Positions 20,641 through 31,105 of a stretch of 64,000 nucleotides of DNA are shown here, in pieces (positions within the stretch are counted from its first letter, which is position 1; every line of letters starts with the position of its first letter). Location of the stretch: positions 29,663,558-29,727,557 of the forward strand of contig CM064485.1 of NCBI GenBank assembly GCA_032716605.1. The letters run 5' to 3'. The translations under genes were made by a program, and so were the position numbers. The notes beneath the pieces are model-generated. The model did no database searches, had not been told where the DNA came from, and saw only the letters and a program-made list of their open reading frames with translations. This DNA is from Paralithodes platypus. Its lineage: Eukaryota > Arthropoda > Malacostraca > Decapoda > Lithodidae.

Positions 20641-21501
20641 CTAAGCTGCCTGGCCGAACAGCCCCGAGTCCCTGAGGAAGGCCATGGCCACGATCGGGCT
20701 TTCCCACAGAGCTCTCATTGAGTGTAGATTGTGTTGTTGGCGTAAGTGGTTGTGTGAAATGCAGTCTTCTATGATGTGTTTAATGGTATGGGGTGCTGTG
20801 TTACATCCCGGGCAGGCGTCGACAACGGAGTCATCCAGTCTCTTCTGATAGCTCAGGAGAGCTGGATGGTGTCCGCATCTCAGCCTGGCCAGGTGGACTC
20901 TGTCCTCGCGAGGAAGGGAGGATTCGGAAGGATGGATTTCGGGAGGTCGTGCATGCAGCTGCGTGTTGTCTGTGAGTGAGTGGATGGATCGGTGAGAGAT
21001 ATGAGTATGGATGTGCTTCTGGAAGTTGGTTCAGGGTGGGCAGGGAGGGAGAGAGGACAATAATTGTGTGTGATACCGTGTGCTGGGTGTTGTTTTGATA
21101 TTTCTTGGTGTCTGTGGGTGTGTTGCCATGTAGTTTAGTGGGTGGTCTTGGTTCGTGGAGGCTGCTGCCAGGAATTGAGTGCCTCTCATGTCCAGATGGT
21201 CTTTGACTTTGAGGATTTTGGTTTCTTGATGTAGGTGATCTGTGGGTGCAGTAGCTGTGCAGCCTGTAATGATCTTCAGGGCTTTGTTTTGAATAGTCTG
21301 TAAGGTCTTATGATGTGTTTCAGCTAGGTTAGAAGCCCAGGCTGGGCTTGCGTATTCCATCACTGATCTTATGTATTGTTTATATACTGTGGTGGTAGTT
21401 TCTTTGTTGTGTCCAAATTTTGTGTGAGCAAGTGACCTGAGGGCGTTAAGTCTGGGTGTCAGTTTCTTTTTAATGTTTGTGGTGTGCTGTTTGAATGTCA
21501 T
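20641..21501 (-). pseudogene. 2A LINE: RT thumb and C-terminal zinc finger
   Basis: From 21501 the frame reads through LRSLAHTKFGHNKETTTTVY and EYASPAWASNL to a stop at 21031. Just beyond it, the element continues as VHLARLRCGHHPALLSYQKR, CPGCNTAPHTIKHIIEDC and a final GLFGQAA before the stop at 20641-20643. Cys/His spacing suits a zinc-binding knuckle of the kind found at the C-terminus of several non-LTR RTs; it probably binds element RNA (inference). Confidence 0.8.
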
Positions 21502-21663
21502 ATGAGTATCATATGTTACTCCTAGGATTTTGGGTGTGTGTGTATGTGTTAGGGGTGTGTTGTTTATGGTGAGTTGAGGGATGTATTCGTGTTCTCCTGT
21601 CCAACTTGTGAGCAGGGTTGCGGTGGATTTGGCTGGGGCTAGATTAAGTCTGTTTGTAGTGCA

Positions 21664-22390
21664 TCAGCCATGTAGTGTGTTTAGATAGGGTTGAAGGAGA
21701 TCTGTTGCTCTTTTTGGGTCATGGTGTGTGCATGTGAGTGTTAGGTCATCTGCATAGGAGGCTAAGTTTATTTGGGACGTATTGGGTGTAGTTATATCGT
21801 GCATGTACAGATTTAACAGAGCGGGCGATAGGACGGACCCTTGTGGGACTCTGTTTGGAAAGTTTCTGATTTTAGATGACTGACCGGCAAAAGACACGTG
21901 TGCACATCTGCCTGCTAGGAAGTTGGCCAGCCACCTTTTTGTGTTGTGCATGTTTGTGTTGTAGATTTTGTTTGTTAGGTTGTGGCGGGGGATGGCATCG
22001 AACGCTTTACTAATGTCGAGCGTGGCTAATAGTGATCTGTGTGGTGGTCTAGCTGAGTTGATGCCGTCGATAGCTCTTTGTGTAAGGTCTGTGAAAAGAG
22101 TGTTTGTGGAGTGCAGTGGCCTAAAGCCATGTTGTGTTGGAGCTAGGGGTAGGTCAGGTGTAATTAGTTGTAATACTAGGCGTTCCATGACTTTGGAGGG
22201 GGAGCAAAGGAGTGTGATGGGGCGGTGCGAGGAGGGTAGCGTGGGGTCTTTGTTGGGTTTGGGGAATGTGATGATGATACCATGCTTCCAAATGTCTGGT
22301 ATTGTGTTGTGTGAATAGCTGTAGTTTGATATGTTAGTGAGTGCTTGTATGCCTTGTGGTCCCAGGTGTCTGAGGTGTATGTTGCTTATG
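21664..22390 (-). pseudogene. 2A LINE: reverse transcriptase
   Basis: RT motifs in order: QHGFRPLHSTNTLF, LDISKAFDAIP, VPQGSVLSPALLNLYM and SYADDLTL (YADD near 21744-21755). The finger region just upstream (about 22390-22190) is in another frame (CGLDNISNIHLRHLGPQGI). The enzyme would copy element RNA at the nicked target. Palm residues are present, but the reading frame is broken on both sides. Confidence 0.85.
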
Positions 22391-22394
22391 TTGT

Positions 22395-23747
22395 CTAGGC
22401 CACAGGCGGGTGAGTGCTTGAGATTGTTGATGATATGCTTTGTCTGGTGATTGGTGTAGGGTGTATAGTCAGGGTGGGGAATTGTCTCTTACGTCGGATG
22501 ACACGTCGGTCGTCTTTGTGAGGTTTTAGGTGGCTGACATGTGAGAAGTGATTGATGAGAGTGTTTGCTTGTTGTTTACATGAAGGAGTAGAGTCTGTTG
22601 TTGTGATTGCAGCATGTGATTGTGTTGTGTTGCTGTTGGAAAGTGTGATGCTGTTTAGTGTTTTGTAGAGTTTTTTGGGGTTTGTTTTGTGATCAAGTGT
22701 TTGTAGGAAGTTATTCCAATGTAGTTTTTGTTGTTCTTGTATTTTGTTGTTAGTTTGGGTGTTGAGTGCTTGAATTTGTTGTGTGATGTCTTGTGTGTGG
22801 GGTACTGGGGAGTGTTTCAGTATGTCGCGTTGTCTGATGAGGTTTTGAATTTCTGGTGTGAAGTTGGGGTTGTGTCTTTTTCTGTTACCTCTTGGAATGT
22901 GTTTCTTGTCAGCATTTTGGATAGTTTTATTGAGTATGTGTACAGCATTGTTGATGTTAGTGATGGGTGTACTGTTTAGAGTTGTGAAGTGTTGTTCTGT
23001 CTCATTTGTGAATGCTTCCCAGTTAGCTCTTTTATAATTGGTGTATGTGTGTTTGTGGCTAGCTGGGGTGAGTCTGGTTTTGGTGGTGATAATGATCGGG
23101 AGATGGTCAGAGCCTAAGGTTCTGACCACCCTCCAGGATGTTGTGGGGGCGAGTTCTGGGGAGCAAAAGGTGATGTCTGGAGATGATGGGTTATAGAGGG
23201 CTTGGTGAGGAATATGGGTATGTTGATGGATGTCGTTAAGGATGATGAGGTTATCGGTTTGGTTTTGTAGTACCAGCCCTCTGTCTGTGTCGGGGTTGTC
23301 GACAAACCAGGCCGACATCTTGGCGTTGAAGTCACCACCCAGGATGATGTGTGGGGTGTGTGGGGTGTTTGTGATATGTTGTAAGTGTGGTCTGTATTCA
23401 TTTGGTACTGTAGGGGATGTTTGGGGAGGGATGTATGTGTTTATGATGGTTATGTTGGAGTTGTTGCCAGTGCGTATTTTAATTGACTGTATTTCTGTTG
23501 TGTTATCATTTGGGGGGAGGAGGGATTTGGTTTGTACACTGGTTACTATGTATGATATTTCTTTGTGTACCAGGGTGATGAGTCCACCGCCCCCGCCGAC
23601 AGCCCGGTCTTGTCTGATGGTGGTGAAATTATGAAATGTGGGTGTTTTTTGTGTTGTGCGGAGTTTTGTTTCTTGTAAGATGGCAATGTGTATGTTGTGT
23701 TGTTTGATGAAGTGTGAGAGTTCGTGTTTCTTTTGTGTTGATGCCAT
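22395..23747 (-). pseudogene. 2A LINE: APE-type endonuclease and linker
   Basis: The endonuclease is marked by QETKLRTTQ (catalytic Glu), GGDFNAKMSAW and GSDHLPI, the hallmark residues of apurinic endonuclease-like domains that nick the target. The natural domain start, LNIDGI, lies just upstream in another frame, so one base was probably gained near 23747 and the ATG used here is not the original start. A long Gln/Asn/Lys-rich linker follows the endonuclease up to the stop. Confidence 0.82.
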
Positions 23748-23874
23748 CTATGTTCAGTTGAAGAATGTTAATGTTATGTGCACGATATATGTTGGGTGCT
23801 GCTGCACGAGGATGGGGTGGGGGGGGGGGTAGGGGTGGGGCTGGGGGTTGGGATGGGTGAGGTGGGGGTGAGGA

Positions 23875-24564
23875 TTAGGGAGCAGGAGATGGGGGTTGGA
23901 ATGGATTAGGATGGGGTGTGGTGTGTTGAGTTGAGGATGTGGATGGTATGGGAAGGTTAGGTGGGTTAGGGAGGAGAGGTGGATGGGTTTTAGGGTGGGG
24001 AGTGGATGATATGGGAAGGTTAGGTGGGTTGGGGAGGAGAGGTGGACGGGTTTTAGGTGAGGGATTTGACTGGGAGAGGGAGGGGCATGAGGAACAGATC
24101 CAGGTGTTTGTGTAGTGTTTCTTGGAGGCAAGTGTTGTGCAGGTGAAGTGGGTCCAGTTTCCGCATGAATTGCAGAGAACTGAACCCTTAGTATGGCGAC
24201 TCGAAGTGATGGGTTTTGAGCAAGTTGGACATATGTATGTGTACGTGGGTCCTGGGTTGCTCTCAATGTCTCCGGCTAGAAGAAGTCTTCGTGAAATGAC
24301 AGCCGGAGAGTCATTTCTCGGTGTAGGAAAAACTGTGTGATGTGTGTGTGTGGTGTGAGAGGTGTGGAAATTCCCGGCGCGACCGAAGCCGCTCCAAGGA
24401 CCCGTGCCCCCAGGGAGGGGGCAGGGGATGGTTGTGACAGTTTGGCTCCCGAAACTGCTCCCCGCGGCCGGCATCCGGTTTTCCTCCAATGGTCGTTGAT
24501 TTTGTCTTCGGCCGTGGAGGGTCGGCAGCCATCCGCGGTTGGCAGCCTCGGGAGGTGGCCCCAC
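23875..24564 (-). CDS. 2A LINE: N-terminal 2A peptide and PHD-type finger
   Basis: A 229-aa frame starting 27 bases inside the element. Around residues 99-106 it carries GDIESNPGP, matching the D(V/I)ExNPGP 2A consensus. Right after it comes a C-x2-C-x15-C-x2-C-x4-H-x2-C-x14-C-x2-C array, a PHD-type zinc finger (about 24080-24237), then repeats rich in Pro, Leu and Asn. 2A peptides make ribosomes skip one peptide bond, here predicted between Gly and Pro, which would free a ~105-residue leader from the rest. In related elements 2A sequences occur near the start of ORF1. Whether this was ORF1 or the N-terminus of one long ORF is unclear because the frame breaks before the endonuclease. Confidence 0.8.
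   Translation of the reverse strand: MGPPPEAANRGWLPTLHGRRQNQRPLEENRMPAAGSSFGSQTVTTIPCPLPGGTGPWSGFGRAGNFHTSHTTHTHHTVFPTPRNDSPAVISRRLLLAGDIESNPGPTYTYICPTCSKPITSSRHTKGSVLCNSCGNWTHFTCTTLASKKHYTNTWICSSCPSLSQSNPSPKTRPPLLPNPPNLPISSTPHPKTHPPLLPNPPNLPIPSTSSTQHTTPHPNPFQPPSPAP
24247..24270 (-). other. 2A ribosome-skipping motif (DIESNPGP)
   Basis: Codons for D-I-E-S-N-P-G-P preceded by the LLLAG stretch usual for 2A peptides. All residues essential in the family (D, E, N-P-G-P) are intact. Confidence 0.85.
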
Positions 24565-24888
24565 GGCGTAGACGCCGCCACATCAGGACCTGTCTTGGTG
24601 TTGGAGGCGATGGTTCGAGCGATTGCGGTGTCTCTGGCTATGATGGTGATATTATATACTTCTCGATAGTAGCTGGGCTGTACAAGATAGTATAAATAGT
24701 GCAGGGCTCAGGGTCACCTTCAGCATCGTAGTTATTATCAAGGCATCTGTCTCCAGGTGAGGCTCAACATTGTCGCTCTGTAGTCTAAAGGGTACTGGCA
24801 GGACTGGTCTGAAAGCTCACTAAATGGGTAGCATTCTGGGCTTGACAGCTTTGATGGCTCAATACATGTGTAGCGAGTTGAAGGTGCA

Positions 24889-25224
24889 TTAAGGGGAGAT
24901 TAACACTTGAGGGATTATTTTCTTTACCCCTGTCTCCCTCATGTTTAGCCCCATTGCTTTTGAGATTTTAAGATGTTCACCCCATTATTTTGATGATTTT
25001 AAGAACTTTCGACCCATTTCGGTCAATTTTAAGACCTTTCGTGCCATTTAGGTGTCGATTTTATCCTGGCGAGCGATAGCGAGCCTGTATTTTAAGAGGA
25101 ACTGGCTTTCAGCCGGGAAATTTTTCTACCGAAAAATGTACAAATTGATCTTGAAAGGGGCTCAAGGGGGTGTAATCTTAAGCTTGATGGATATCTAGAG
25201 ACCAAACTAAAAACCTCCCCTTAA
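24889..25224. mobile_element. TTAA MITE, family P2 (copy 4)
   Basis: TTAAGGGGAGATT at the left and CCTCCCCTTAA at the right, with gcgagcgatagcgagcc and ttctaccgaaaaatgtac inside. Confidence 0.88.
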
Positions 25225-25358
25225 ATGTGTTGTGGATTGAAGGCTTTCTAAATGTGTAGTGTTGGTGGCTATACAACCTCGGTTGATCAGTAAGTGTTTA
25301 GTGTGTCTGGATGTGCTGCTTGAAGGACTCACTAAGTGTGTGGTACTTATCCAAGGGC

Positions 25359-25678
25359 TTTAAGGGGGGATGGGCCGGTTTTCTGGACCACTTTCTTCAT
25401 CGTGTTTAGCCCCATTAGTTTTCAGATGCCTGCCCCATTAGTTAGTCGATTTTCAGACCTTTCGCCCCATTTCTTCGTCAATATTTAGACCTTTCGTGCT
25501 ATTTATGTGTTGATTTTTTCCCCTGGCGAACGATAGTGAGCCTGTAATGTTAAAAGAATCGGCCTTCGGCCGGGAAATTTTTCTACCGAAAAATTTACAA
25601 ATTAATATAGAAGGGAGTTCTAATGGATGTTTTTTTTTTTAAATTTGATGGAGGTCTAGGGAGGAAACTAGAAAAATA
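25359..25678. mobile_element. TTAA MITE, family P2 (copy 5), right end altered
   Basis: TTAAGGGGGGATGG left end, core gcgaacgatagtgagcc and ttctaccgaaaaatttac. The right part reaches ggaggtctagggaggaaac, then a 72-bp tandem array follows instead of the TTAA. Confidence 0.8.
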
Positions 25679-25701
25679 ATGAATACATGCAAAAATCGCC
25701 C

Positions 25702-26070
25702 AAAAAGTGAACCATCTCACCTTAATAGCATTGTTTTCTGCAGTGGCTTGTACTTGCTTACCGGTGTTGGCTATAAAAGTGAACCATCTCACCTTAATAG
25801 CATTGTTTTCTGCAGTGGCTTGTACTTGCTTACCGGTGTTGGCTATAAAAGTGAACCATCTCACCTTAATAGCATTGTTTTCTGCAGTGGCTTGTACTTG
25901 CTTACCGGTGTTGGCTATAAAAGTGAACCATCTCACCTTAATAGCATTGTTTTCTGCAGTGGCTTGTACTTGCTTACCGGTGTTGGCTATAAAAGTGAAC
26001 CATCTCACCTTAATAGCATTGTTTTCTGCAGTGGCTTGTACTTGCTTACCGGTGTTGGCTATAAAAGAGG
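25702..26070. repeat. 72-bp tandem repeat, 5 units
   Basis: Five apparently identical units starting gtgaaccatctcacctt. Because 72 is divisible by three, long open frames appear on both strands (e.g. a 24-aa repeat with HLTLIALFSAVACTCLPVLA). No initiation context or domain supports translation. Confidence 0.95.
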
Positions 26071-26159
26071 TACTGTAGTCTTAAAATAACAGTTTGATTG
26101 GCGGCAGTCGTAGCCGCGTTGAAGGCAGGAGAAGCATAGTGGACTCCGATACAGGAAGG

Positions 26160-26228
26160 TTTATATCCATTCGGCCTACTGTTTTAAGACGTTTACCCCC
26201 ATCCAGGTGTCAATATTTTCCTGGTGAG
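26160..26228. mobile_element. P1 MITE arm fragment
   Basis: tatccattcggcctactg through ccaggtgtcaatattttcc matches the left arm of P1 only. Confidence 0.7.
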
Positions 26229-26291
26229 TTTATATATTTATATATTTAGTTTGTTATATTTATTTATGTATTTGTTTTGTTATGATTTAAT

Positions 26292-27275
26292 CTAGATGTG
26301 AGGCTGGATGGGGAAATATTGGAACAAGTAGAGTGTTTAAATATCTAGGAGGAACGATAAGCAGGAGTGGAGGTATGGAAGTGGAGGTAAAACAGAGAGT
26401 GTGTGAAGGAAGGAAGGTTTTCGGAGCAATGGGAAGTATGTGGAAGACGAGAAATCTCGGAGTGAAAGTAAAAAGTGCACTGTATCAAGGAATTGTTGTG
26501 CCAACAGTGATGTATGGGGCTGAAACATGGGCTCTGAAGAAAAAGGAGAAAAGAGGGCTGGATGTGATGGAGATGAGCTGCTTGAGGAGTATGTGTGGAG
26601 TTACTTGTAGAGACAGATTGAGGAATGAAGAGATACGTAGGAGAGTGGGCAGCAGGAACATTTGTCAGCCAGAGTGGACAGAAGGGTGCTGAGCTGGTAT
26701 GGTCATGTTGAACGAATGGGAGATGAAAGGCTTACAAAGAGAATATGTGAGTCAGGTACAAGGGGAGATAGAAGGGCAGGAAGACCCCCATTGAGATGGA
26801 GAGACTGTGTAAGAAGGCTTTGGATGATAGAGGAATGACTATAGATCAGGCAGGGGAAGTGGTGGACAGGAGTGAATGCTTGTGAATAGTTGAGTGAACA
26901 CGTGGTCATTTGGAGTAAGGGGTCGGGCGCAAGTTCGACTAGATAATAGTCCATCAGGCGCCTGGCCCGGGGGGACGATTAATATGAAGGGTGTGCCTGG
27001 AAGTGTGGTGGGAGGGCTTGTGGCTTTGGCTCCGCTGCATGTCTGCCTGCCGAGATCGGAACCTCTCCGGGTGGTCAGGGGCCGGGGGAGTGCTGGAGCG
27101 ACCTAACCCTGGTCTCTGGGTCTTCTCCTGGGTGACTGGATGTGTGTGAGTTTGTGTTTTTTATCTGTTTATTTTTTGTTTTGTGTTGTTTTTGTGTTTT
27201 TCCTCTTCTTGCTCTGTCTTGAGTCGGCTACCCCCAAAATGGGGATTGGGCCTGAGCATATAGATAGATAGATAG
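26292..27275 (+). mobile_element. RTE2-like retrotransposon, 5'-truncated copy
   Basis: Encodes the RT C-terminal part (FKYLGGTISRSGG, YGAETWALKKKEK, RNEEIRRRVG; frame breaks near 26650) and the long 3' UTR of the RTE2 family, ending ccccaaaatgggg, gcctgagcat and (TAGA)n. Flanked by atgatttaat at 26282-26291 and 27276-27285. Plus-strand sense, opposite to the RTE2 copies at 38010 and 57799. Confidence 0.9.
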
Positions 27276-27349
27276 ATGATTTAATAGGCCTCCGTCTGCG
27301 TAGTGTGAACATCCTGTTATAATTTGCAAAATTTTAGGGTTAAGTAAGT

Positions 27350-27865
27350 CTATCTATCTATTGCCTGACGCCGTGATCCCCGAAGGGGTGGCCACGAACG
27401 AACCGCCCCCATGCACCTCTGTCCCCAGTCAGTCGACGCCCCTTTCCCCAAGCATCTACGCCTTCCTTAATGTAGTTCCTTACTTCATCCTTTCACCTCA
27501 TATCGGTCTACCTCTCCCCCTCTGTCCCTCCACCTCGCTCTCGTACACCCTCTTAGTCATTCTCTCGCTTTCCATACGTGCCATATGGCCGAACCATCTC
27601 AAGTTGTTCCTTTTCACACTTTCCAGCACATCTACCTCCACACCACACCTCCTTCTTACTTCCTCATTAGTCTGTCTATCCCTCCATGTAACTCCGCACG
27701 CACTCCTTAAGTAATTCATTTCCACTGCTCTCACTCTTGGTCTGAGTCTCTCAACCAACGTCCATGCTTCGCTTCCGTAAGTCAGTGTCGGGATTACCAC
27801 ACTGTCATGCAAGGACTTCTTCACTTCCATACTAACCACCCTATTTCTTGTTACTGCTTTTAGCA
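27350..27865 (-). mobile_element. RTE1-like copy B, C-terminal fragment
   Basis: Same terminus as copy A. Frame 27498-27839 (minus) carries YGSEAWTLVERLRPR and RNNLRWFGHMARM. Some 3'-proximal bases are altered (gatatgaggtg region). taagtaagt occurs near both sides but not exactly at the right junction. Confidence 0.85.
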
Positions 27866-27928
27866 GTAACTTTTTAGGTAAGTAAGTACAGTGAGAAAAT
27901 ATAGTTGGTCTAAGTTGCTCAGAGTCGC

Positions 27929-28264
27929 TTAAGGGGAGGTTTTTAGTTTGGTCTCTAGATATCCATCAAGCTTAAGATTACACCCCCTTGAGCCCCTTTC
28001 AAGATAAATTTGTACATTTTTCGGTAGAAAAATGTACCGGCTAAAAGCCGGTTCCTCTTAGATAACAGGCTCGCTATCGCTCGCCAGGATAAAATCGACA
28101 CCTAAATGGCACGAAAGGTCTTAACATTAACAGAAATGGGTCGAAAGTTCTTAAAATCGTCAAAATAATTGGGCGAACGTCTTAAAATTAGAAAAGCAAT
28201 GGGGCTAAACATGAGGGAGAAAGGAGTCAAGAAAAAAATCCCTCAAGTGGATATCTCCCCTTAA
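27929..28264. mobile_element. TTAA MITE, family P2 (copy 6), reversed
   Basis: TTAAGGGGAGGTTTTTAG (the P2 right end read outward) to ATCTCCCCTTAA. Its last TTAA is also the first TTAA of the next P1 copy. Confidence 0.88.
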
Positions 28265-28632
28265 GGGGGGTCACCGGCTTTTTTGTTCTATCTTTCTCTC
28301 TTTTTCTCTCTTTCCCTGGCTTTTATCCATTCGGTCCCATTCAGCTAACTGTTTTTAAGACGTTTATCCCCATCCAGGTGTCGATTTCTTCCTGGCGAGC
28401 GATAGCGAGCCAGCATTGTATGGAGACATTTTTCTATCGAAAAATGTCCAAATTTATCTTGCTTTTAACAAATATATATATATGTATAAGCTGGCTTGCT
28501 ACCGCTCGCCAGGGAAACGTTGATACCTTGATGGGGGTAAACGTCTTAAAACAGTAGGGTGAATGAGGCCGAATGGATACAAGCTAAAAAGAGAGGGAGA
28601 GAAAAAGAGAACAAATCGAGGTGATGGTAGGG
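28261..28632. mobile_element. Foldback MITE, family P1 (copy 3)
   Basis: TTAAGGGGGGTCACCGG left end directly on the P2 TTAA; arms ggcttttatccattcgg and gaatggatacaagct. The right terminus (gaggtgatgg) has lost its TTAA and runs into repeat R17. Confidence 0.82.
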
Positions 28633-28838
28633 TACCTCCCCTGATGTATAATGAGGCTGAGGTAGAGCATCCCATTTTCTGTGGATGTATTGCAGCAGGA
28701 TTTTCTTGTTTTTTCACGGGGTAACATTTCTAGGGTCATAACAATTCTTTACCTACTCCTTAAATTTGTGAGGTCCTTTTAAGGTGTTCGAGATCTCGTA
28801 ATGGATCTAAGTGAGTGTCTTGGAGTGTACACTCACAA
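28622..28838. repeat. Dispersed repeat R17 (copy 2)
   Basis: Matches 17624-17832 from gggtacctcccctgatg to ggatctaagtgagtg. Here it abuts a P1 MITE. Confidence 0.8.
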
Positions 28839-30001
28839 ACCATAAAAAATATACACTCCATTGAATCTGTATCAAATCTAAATGAAATAATACAGTAGGC
28901 CTAATATACAGTATAATATCCCAAGGTTCAGAAATTCTAATAGGTGTATAGTATTATGGGTTGTGAGTGTACCTAAGAGTACACGTGGCCGTAATGTTGG
29001 TGGGAGAAGTTATAATGCCTTGAGACTCTAGTTAGTTGAGGCGATTGAAATGGAAGGCAGTAATCTTTAACCTCTGAAGTGCGCATGGGGGGTATGAGAC
29101 ACCACACTCCTGTGCTGACGTATTTGAGCTGTTCCCATCACTAACATCGTTATTTTACCATAAATAGCATTAATACTTATCCATATGCGCCTATTATAGG
29201 TTGATTATAAAGGTATTAACCTGTTACAACTATAAAACAAGTGGAAACAGCGTTTGGATGGTCAAAATCGGCGATACAGGCCGGGAGTTACATAATGTAT
29301 GGCTGAGGCAACCTTCCTTCCCACCACTTTTCCCCACGTCTGGAGAGAGACTGTCGATCGATACTCTCTCTCTCTCTCTTGCACTCGCTTGCTAACAGTG
29401 ATGACAATGCCCTGCTTGCAACTCGCTAATGTTAGCACGAAAATATACCACAGAATAAGGGAATAACGGGGAAAATAGGTGATAACTGTTAAATGGATTT
29501 TTTTTCCCCCTTACTCTTAAGAGTCTTCCCGCAGTCCGCCGGGGGAACTCTTAAGAGTCTTCCCGCAGTTCCCGGGTTAATGCTCTGTGGATTATGGCGC
29601 GTTTTAACAGTTTATTCTGGCTATCCTTAGACGATTGCATTAAGTTTTGGAAGGTGCTCTAGGATAAAAGAGGCAAAAACTATCTCAGCCAACCCTTTGA
29701 CGCTCACAATTTATAAACTGAATAAAATTGTCAACTAAAATTAGCCAGCTACAAAGAGAGAGGCATTCTCGCATCTTGAAAGGGTTAATCTCTGTTTTTG
29801 GAACAGGAAAGCCTTCTCTAAGGTTAATTTGTGTGTATTGTAGGTAATATTAGATTATTTTATTCAGCTTGGGAGAGGGCTCTTGTAGTGAAGGATGTAA
29901 TGTTTTTCGTGATGATACTGTTGCGATGGGAAAACTTGTATTGGGGTTATATTTAATTGTGGTAATGGTGAAATAAGGTGAATCAAATTAAGTAGGGTAT
30001 A
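28839..30001. other. No gene; possible decayed TTAA elements
   Basis: Includes a TTAACCTCTGAAG ... TTCCCGGGTTAA stretch (about 29066-29577) and an AACCCTTTGACGC ... GAAAGGGTTAA stretch (about 29692-29790) that look like further TTAA MITEs. Terminal repeats are too weak to be sure. A short duplication of actcttaagagtcttcccgc sits near 29513-29565. Confidence 0.4.
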
Positions 30002-30405
30002 TTAACCCTCTCCGACATATGACGCGATTTTGAGCCGATTAGGGATACTTTAAAGCCTTTGTTACCATAAGGGGTATTTAGAAACCTTTAGTTTAGTTAC
30101 TTCAACCTCTGCAGTTGTCTTTGAGTTAGCTGTGGGCAGAAAACTAATTTTGGAGAGGTAATCTATATTTTATTAATTTCACCACAACACCAAACACCCC
30201 CAATGAAATTAATTAAAGTATATATGATCCGCCGGGATTCGAACCCGGGTTATCACACACAGATTTTTGCCACCTTAACCATTACACCACCAGGACGGTT
30301 AAAGGTTGATGCACACGCCTATGACTTATTATATAAGAGTGAGAGAACTCTATTTCTTATTGCTAATCTGGCAACCTCTGCGTCATAAATGCGTGAAGGG
30401 GTTAA
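30002..30405. mobile_element. MITE W copy with a single internal unit, reversed, SINE inserted
   Basis: TTAACCCTCTCCGACATATG at the left and GCGTGAAGGGGTTAA at the right. Between them lies one copy of the 105-bp unit in reverse, then the leftover flank, split by a tRNA-like insertion. This is the unexpanded form of the element at 9293-12462. Confidence 0.88.
30170..30335 (-). mobile_element. tRNA-derived SINE (S3) inside MITE W
   Basis: The minus strand reads tggtggtgtaatggttaag, then cccgggttcgaatcccgg, a classical A-box/B-box pair at tRNA spacing. The first seven bases do not pair with the sequence after the T arm. It interrupts W between gagaggtaat and ataagag. Confidence 0.75.
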
Positions 30406-31040
30406 TACTAAGAAGGCTTACGGACCGGATGGTGTTCCTCCTGTTGTACTCAAACTGTTCTTCCGTGCTGACTCCCAGTCTGATTTTCCACGATAGTCTT
30501 TCCATTTTGCTGAAAGTTTGTCCTCGTTCACCCTGTCCCAGAGAAGGGTGACCGCTCTCAACCGTCCAACTATCGTCCAATTGATCTCCTCTCTTGCATC
30601 TAAAGTTTTTTAAAGAACGGTATTCTTAATTCAAAATGTCTTGCATTCATCTTCCCATGGTCTACTTTCAGATCACCAGTATGGCTTCCTTAAAGGCCGC
30701 TCTACTGGTGATCTTCTTTCATATCCTACTAACTCTTGGTCATCCAACTTTCGGGACTTCGGTGAGACCTTTTCTATTGCACTAGACGTATCGAAGGCCT
30801 TCGATAGAGTCTGGCACAAATCCCTAATTTCCAAACTACCTTCCTTCGGTTTCTATCCCTCCATCTGTGCCTTTGTCTCTAATTTCCTTTCTGGCCGTTC
30901 CATAGCTGCGGTTGTGGATGGCCATTGCTCGCTTCCTCAACCTATCAACTCCGGTGTTCCCCAGGTTCTCTTTTAATATTCATTAGCCTAATGATCTCAA
31001 CTGTACCTCTAGTCCTATCCACTCATATGCTGATGATTAC
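30406..31040 (+). pseudogene. Jockey/BS-like reverse transcriptase fragment
   Basis: Reads AYGPDGVPPVVLKLF at the start, then LLSDHQYGFLKGRSTGDLL, IALDVSKAFDRVWH and SGVPQ (30641-30976), and after a frame break HSYADDYT (catalytic box, near 31020). Stops near 30528 and 30615 and the loss of one base after SGVPQ make it inactive. 5'- and 3'-truncated. Confidence 0.85.
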
Positions 31041-31042
31041 AC

Positions 31043-31105
31043 TGTACTGTACTATACAGTTCTGTACTGTACTGTACTGTACTGTACTGTACTGTACAGT
31101 TCTGT
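31043..31105. repeat. (ACTGT)n microsatellite
   Basis: About a dozen ACTGT-type pentamers with two interruptions, starting right after the YADD codons of the Jockey-like fragment. Confidence 0.92.

Larger units (their letters stand above)
20631..24591 (-). mobile_element. 2A-bearing non-LTR retrotransposon, near full length
   Basis: A 3.96-kb LINE flanked by gtcttggtgttg at 20619-20630 and 24592-24603, a 12-bp target duplication. Order on the minus strand: start codon 27 bases inside the 5' end, 2A-like peptide, PHD-type finger, Pro-rich linker, APE-type endonuclease, RT with YADD, thumb, and a C-terminal C-x2-C-x8-H-x4-C finger. The stop codon is about 10 bases before an (AAC)n tail, so there is almost no 3' UTR. 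No RNase H was seen. Several frameshifts (about 23755, 22390, 21660, 21030) make it a recent but dead copy. RT and endonuclease recall the I/ingi/Nimb-like group; the clade is uncertain. Confidence 0.9.

Noticed and set aside
30222..30300. Functional tRNA gene on the minus strand (also at 2880-2962 and 6650-6722)
   Set aside because: The A/B boxes are good but the acceptor-stem halves do not pair and the flanks look like SINE bodies.
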